From Lysobacteraceae bacterium (GTDB taxonomy: Bacteria; Pseudomonadota; Gammaproteobacteria; Steroidobacterales; Steroidobacteraceae), in NCBI GenBank assembly GCA_012516015.1, contig JAAYXG010000643.1, positions 1 to 7,354 of the forward strand: a stretch of DNA of 7,354 nt, written 5' to 3'. Positions 6,157-7,354 of this stretch are shown piece after piece (positions within the stretch are counted from its first letter, which is position 1; every line of letters starts with the position of its first letter). Under the pieces are notes generated by a model. The model worked only from the letters and a program-made list of their open reading frames with translations, did no database searches and had not been told where the DNA came from. The position numbers and the translations under genes are program-made.

Positions 6157-7280
6157 CGAATTGCCCCCATATTTCGAAACGCCGCCTCGATGACGGCATC
6201 GTCATCGTCCTGTGCCGTGCCCGATTCGATCGCATCCGCATGCGCGAACAAGGGCATGAACAGACCCAACTTATCGACGGGACCTTTGAGCGTGATCGCA
6301 CCTTGCTTGGCGAGCTCCGTCTGCCATCGGTCGCGCACGCGCCGCCAGAACTGTTTCGTCGCGGCGTAGTACCGGTCGGCCGCGCCGAAATCGAAGTCTC
6401 GAATGCGTTCGTAGCGGGCGACGCCGTACTCTCGTCCGAGATAGGGGTGGGTCGTTGCGAGCGTGCGTTCCGGCGTCAGCACAGCCTTCAGATTGTTCTC
6501 TTCCTGAATCCAGCTCGACGGCAAAATCGTGTGGCGATTCGTGCCGATCAGCACGTGATAGTCGTCGCGGACGCTCCACTCGCGTCGCGGCAACGGGCGC
6601 CAAGTCTCAGCGCTGATCCATGTCGAGAAGCTGGGCGTGTGCTCCCAGCGGCCGATGCTCGCATAACGCGGCGATTCGTCGACCTGATACACCTCCTGCA
6701 GCCATGCACCTTTCGCATCGGCGGGCGCGACCTTTCGACGCGCCCAACGATCGCGCCCTCGATGCTCGACGATGTGATCGGGCTCGTAACGCCAGTCTTG
6801 GCGCCAATGCTTGGTGACGATCGGTTCGCTGAGCGATCCGTCCTCCTGCAGGATTCGCATCTCGAGGATGTGCACGAGACTGATCTCCTTTCCGGAGTCG
6901 AGATCGACGTAGATCTTCTCCGTGCCCCAGCTTTGATAAGGCGCAGGTCGCGAATCTTCATCTCCGAACGTCGCGATCTCCAAGAAGTCGAACGTGACGC
7001 GATACGTGCCCGCCATCGCGAGAATGGCGCGGCGATCGCGCTCGAACCGCGACAGTCCAGGCGCTTGCAGCGCCTTCCATTCGGCAGAGGGCGCCTGCGC
7101 GAGCTCGACGGGGCCGCCTTTCGTCGTACCGCCGCGCGGCTTCGGCGCCGAGCCGTCGAGCGGCCACGAGAACGTATAGCGGGACGCGCTCGAGCTCGAC
7201 GTTTTCGCGTACTCATCCGCGTGGGCTGTGAACGCCAACAGCAGGACGATGAATGGCGAAATGCATTTCATGATGTGCAT
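6153..7280 (-). CDS. DUF6607-like exported protein
   Basis: A 375-residue protein with a signal peptide (residues 4-21, hydrophobic FIVLLLAF, probable cleavage AHA|DE near 21-22) and no lipobox, so probably periplasmic. From about 83 it carries the pattern I associate with the DUF6607 family: AILAMAGTYRVTFDFLE (85-101), SLVHILEM (134-141), TKHWRQDWRYEP (156-167), VYQVDESPRYASIGRWEH (197-214), WRPLPRREW (227-235) and NRHTILPSSWIQEENN (248-263). Tryptophan- and arginine-rich strands suggest a beta-rich fold; no catalytic motif is evident and the molecular function is unknown. The gene begins 12 bp after the TonB-receptor stop, with a GAGAGAG purine stretch upstream, and its stop overlaps the next start by 4 bp, so it is co-transcribed and co-translated with both. 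ATG at 7271 is an equally plausible start. I infer an accessory role in TonB-dependent uptake. Confidence 0.82.
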   Translation of the reverse strand: MHIMKCISPFIVLLLAFTAHADEYAKTSSSSASRYTFSWPLDGSAPKPRGGTTKGGPVELAQAPSAEWKALQAPGLSRFERDRRAILAMAGTYRVTFDFLEIATFGDEDSRPAPYQSWGTEKIYVDLDSGKEISLVHILEMRILQEDGSLSEPIVTKHWRQDWRYEPDHIVEHRGRDRWARRKVAPADAKGAWLQEVYQVDESPRYASIGRWEHTPSFSTWISAETWRPLPRREWSVRDDYHVLIGTNRHTILPSSWIQEENNLKAVLTPERTLATTHPYLGREYGVARYERIRDFDFGAADRYYAATKQFWRRVRDRWQTELAKQGAITLKGPVDKLGLFMPLFAHADAIESGTAQDDDDAVIEAAFRNMGAIR

Positions 7281-7292
7281 GACTCTCTCTCG

Positions 7293-7354
7293 TCAGAATC
7301 GCAGCGCGACACTCGCGCCGAAGTTGATGCCGGGACGCGTGTACCGATCCAGTA
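7293..7354 (-). CDS. TonB-dependent outer-membrane receptor, C-terminal end (5' part outside window)
   Basis: The last 19 codons before a TGA read LDRYTRPGINFGASVALRF. The pattern x-R-P-G-I-N-F-G-x-S-V-x-L-R-F followed by a terminal Phe is the usual last beta-strand of TonB-dependent receptors: alternating hydrophobic residues with a C-terminal aromatic that the BAM complex recognises. Only this fragment is in the window, so the ligand class cannot be read. It lies 12 bp upstream of the DUF6607-like gene on the same strand and is probably the first gene of the unit, or close to it. Another outer-membrane beta-barrel is possible, but the receptor reading fits the neighbours best. Confidence 0.65.
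   Translation of the reverse strand, partial: LDRYTRPGINFGASVALRF

Noticed and set aside
6548..7216. Minus-strand 222-residue Arg/Ser-rich frame
   Set aside because: It is an out-of-frame shadow of the DUF6607-like gene, which has a signal peptide and conserved blocks in the other frame.

Overview
The window is GC-rich (about 60% by eye), with dense bacterial coding and genes mostly on the minus strand. Several features suggest a Gram-negative proteobacterium, most likely a gammaproteobacterium: three lipoboxes, a TonB-dependent-receptor C-terminus ending in an aromatic residue, and a DUF6607-type periplasmic protein. No tRNA, rRNA, CRISPR array, insertion sequence or transposase was seen.

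Layout, left to right. Positions 1-1538 (minus) hold most of a large lipoprotein gene that runs off the left edge: lipobox, glycine-rich repeat linker, Ig-like domain, then a beta-propeller-like region. Positions 1539-1889 are a divergent intergenic region. Positions 1890-2270 (plus) encode a small, cysteine-rich putative lipoprotein of unknown function. It converges, with a 12-bp gap, on a co-oriented minus-strand block filling 2283-7354. In transcription order (right to left) that block is: the 3' end of a TonB-dependent receptor (7293-7354), a DUF6607-like exported protein (6153-7280), a lipoprotein with a CbiX/sirohydrochlorin-chelatase-like fold and a histidine repeat (5191-6156), a membrane alpha/beta-hydrolase of the Abhydrolase_9 family (3342-5114), and an SbtA/DUF897-family membrane transporter (2283-3263).

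The first three genes of the block are tightly spaced (12-bp gap, then a 4-bp ATGA overlap) and are very probably one transcript. I infer an outer-membrane uptake system with two extracytoplasmic accessory proteins, possibly for a metal or metallated tetrapyrrole. The chelatase-like lipoprotein has an HxxHxxHxxHxxH array and lacks the second catalytic histidine expected of its family, so it may bind or deliver a ligand rather than insert metal. The hydrolase and transporter follow in the same direction, but after a 76-bp gap with an inverted repeat and a further 78-bp gap, so their membership of the same operon is uncertain.

The TonB/DUF6607/His-repeat chelatase cassette is the best candidate here for a poorly described system. 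The other genes are recognisable families or orphan lipoproteins.
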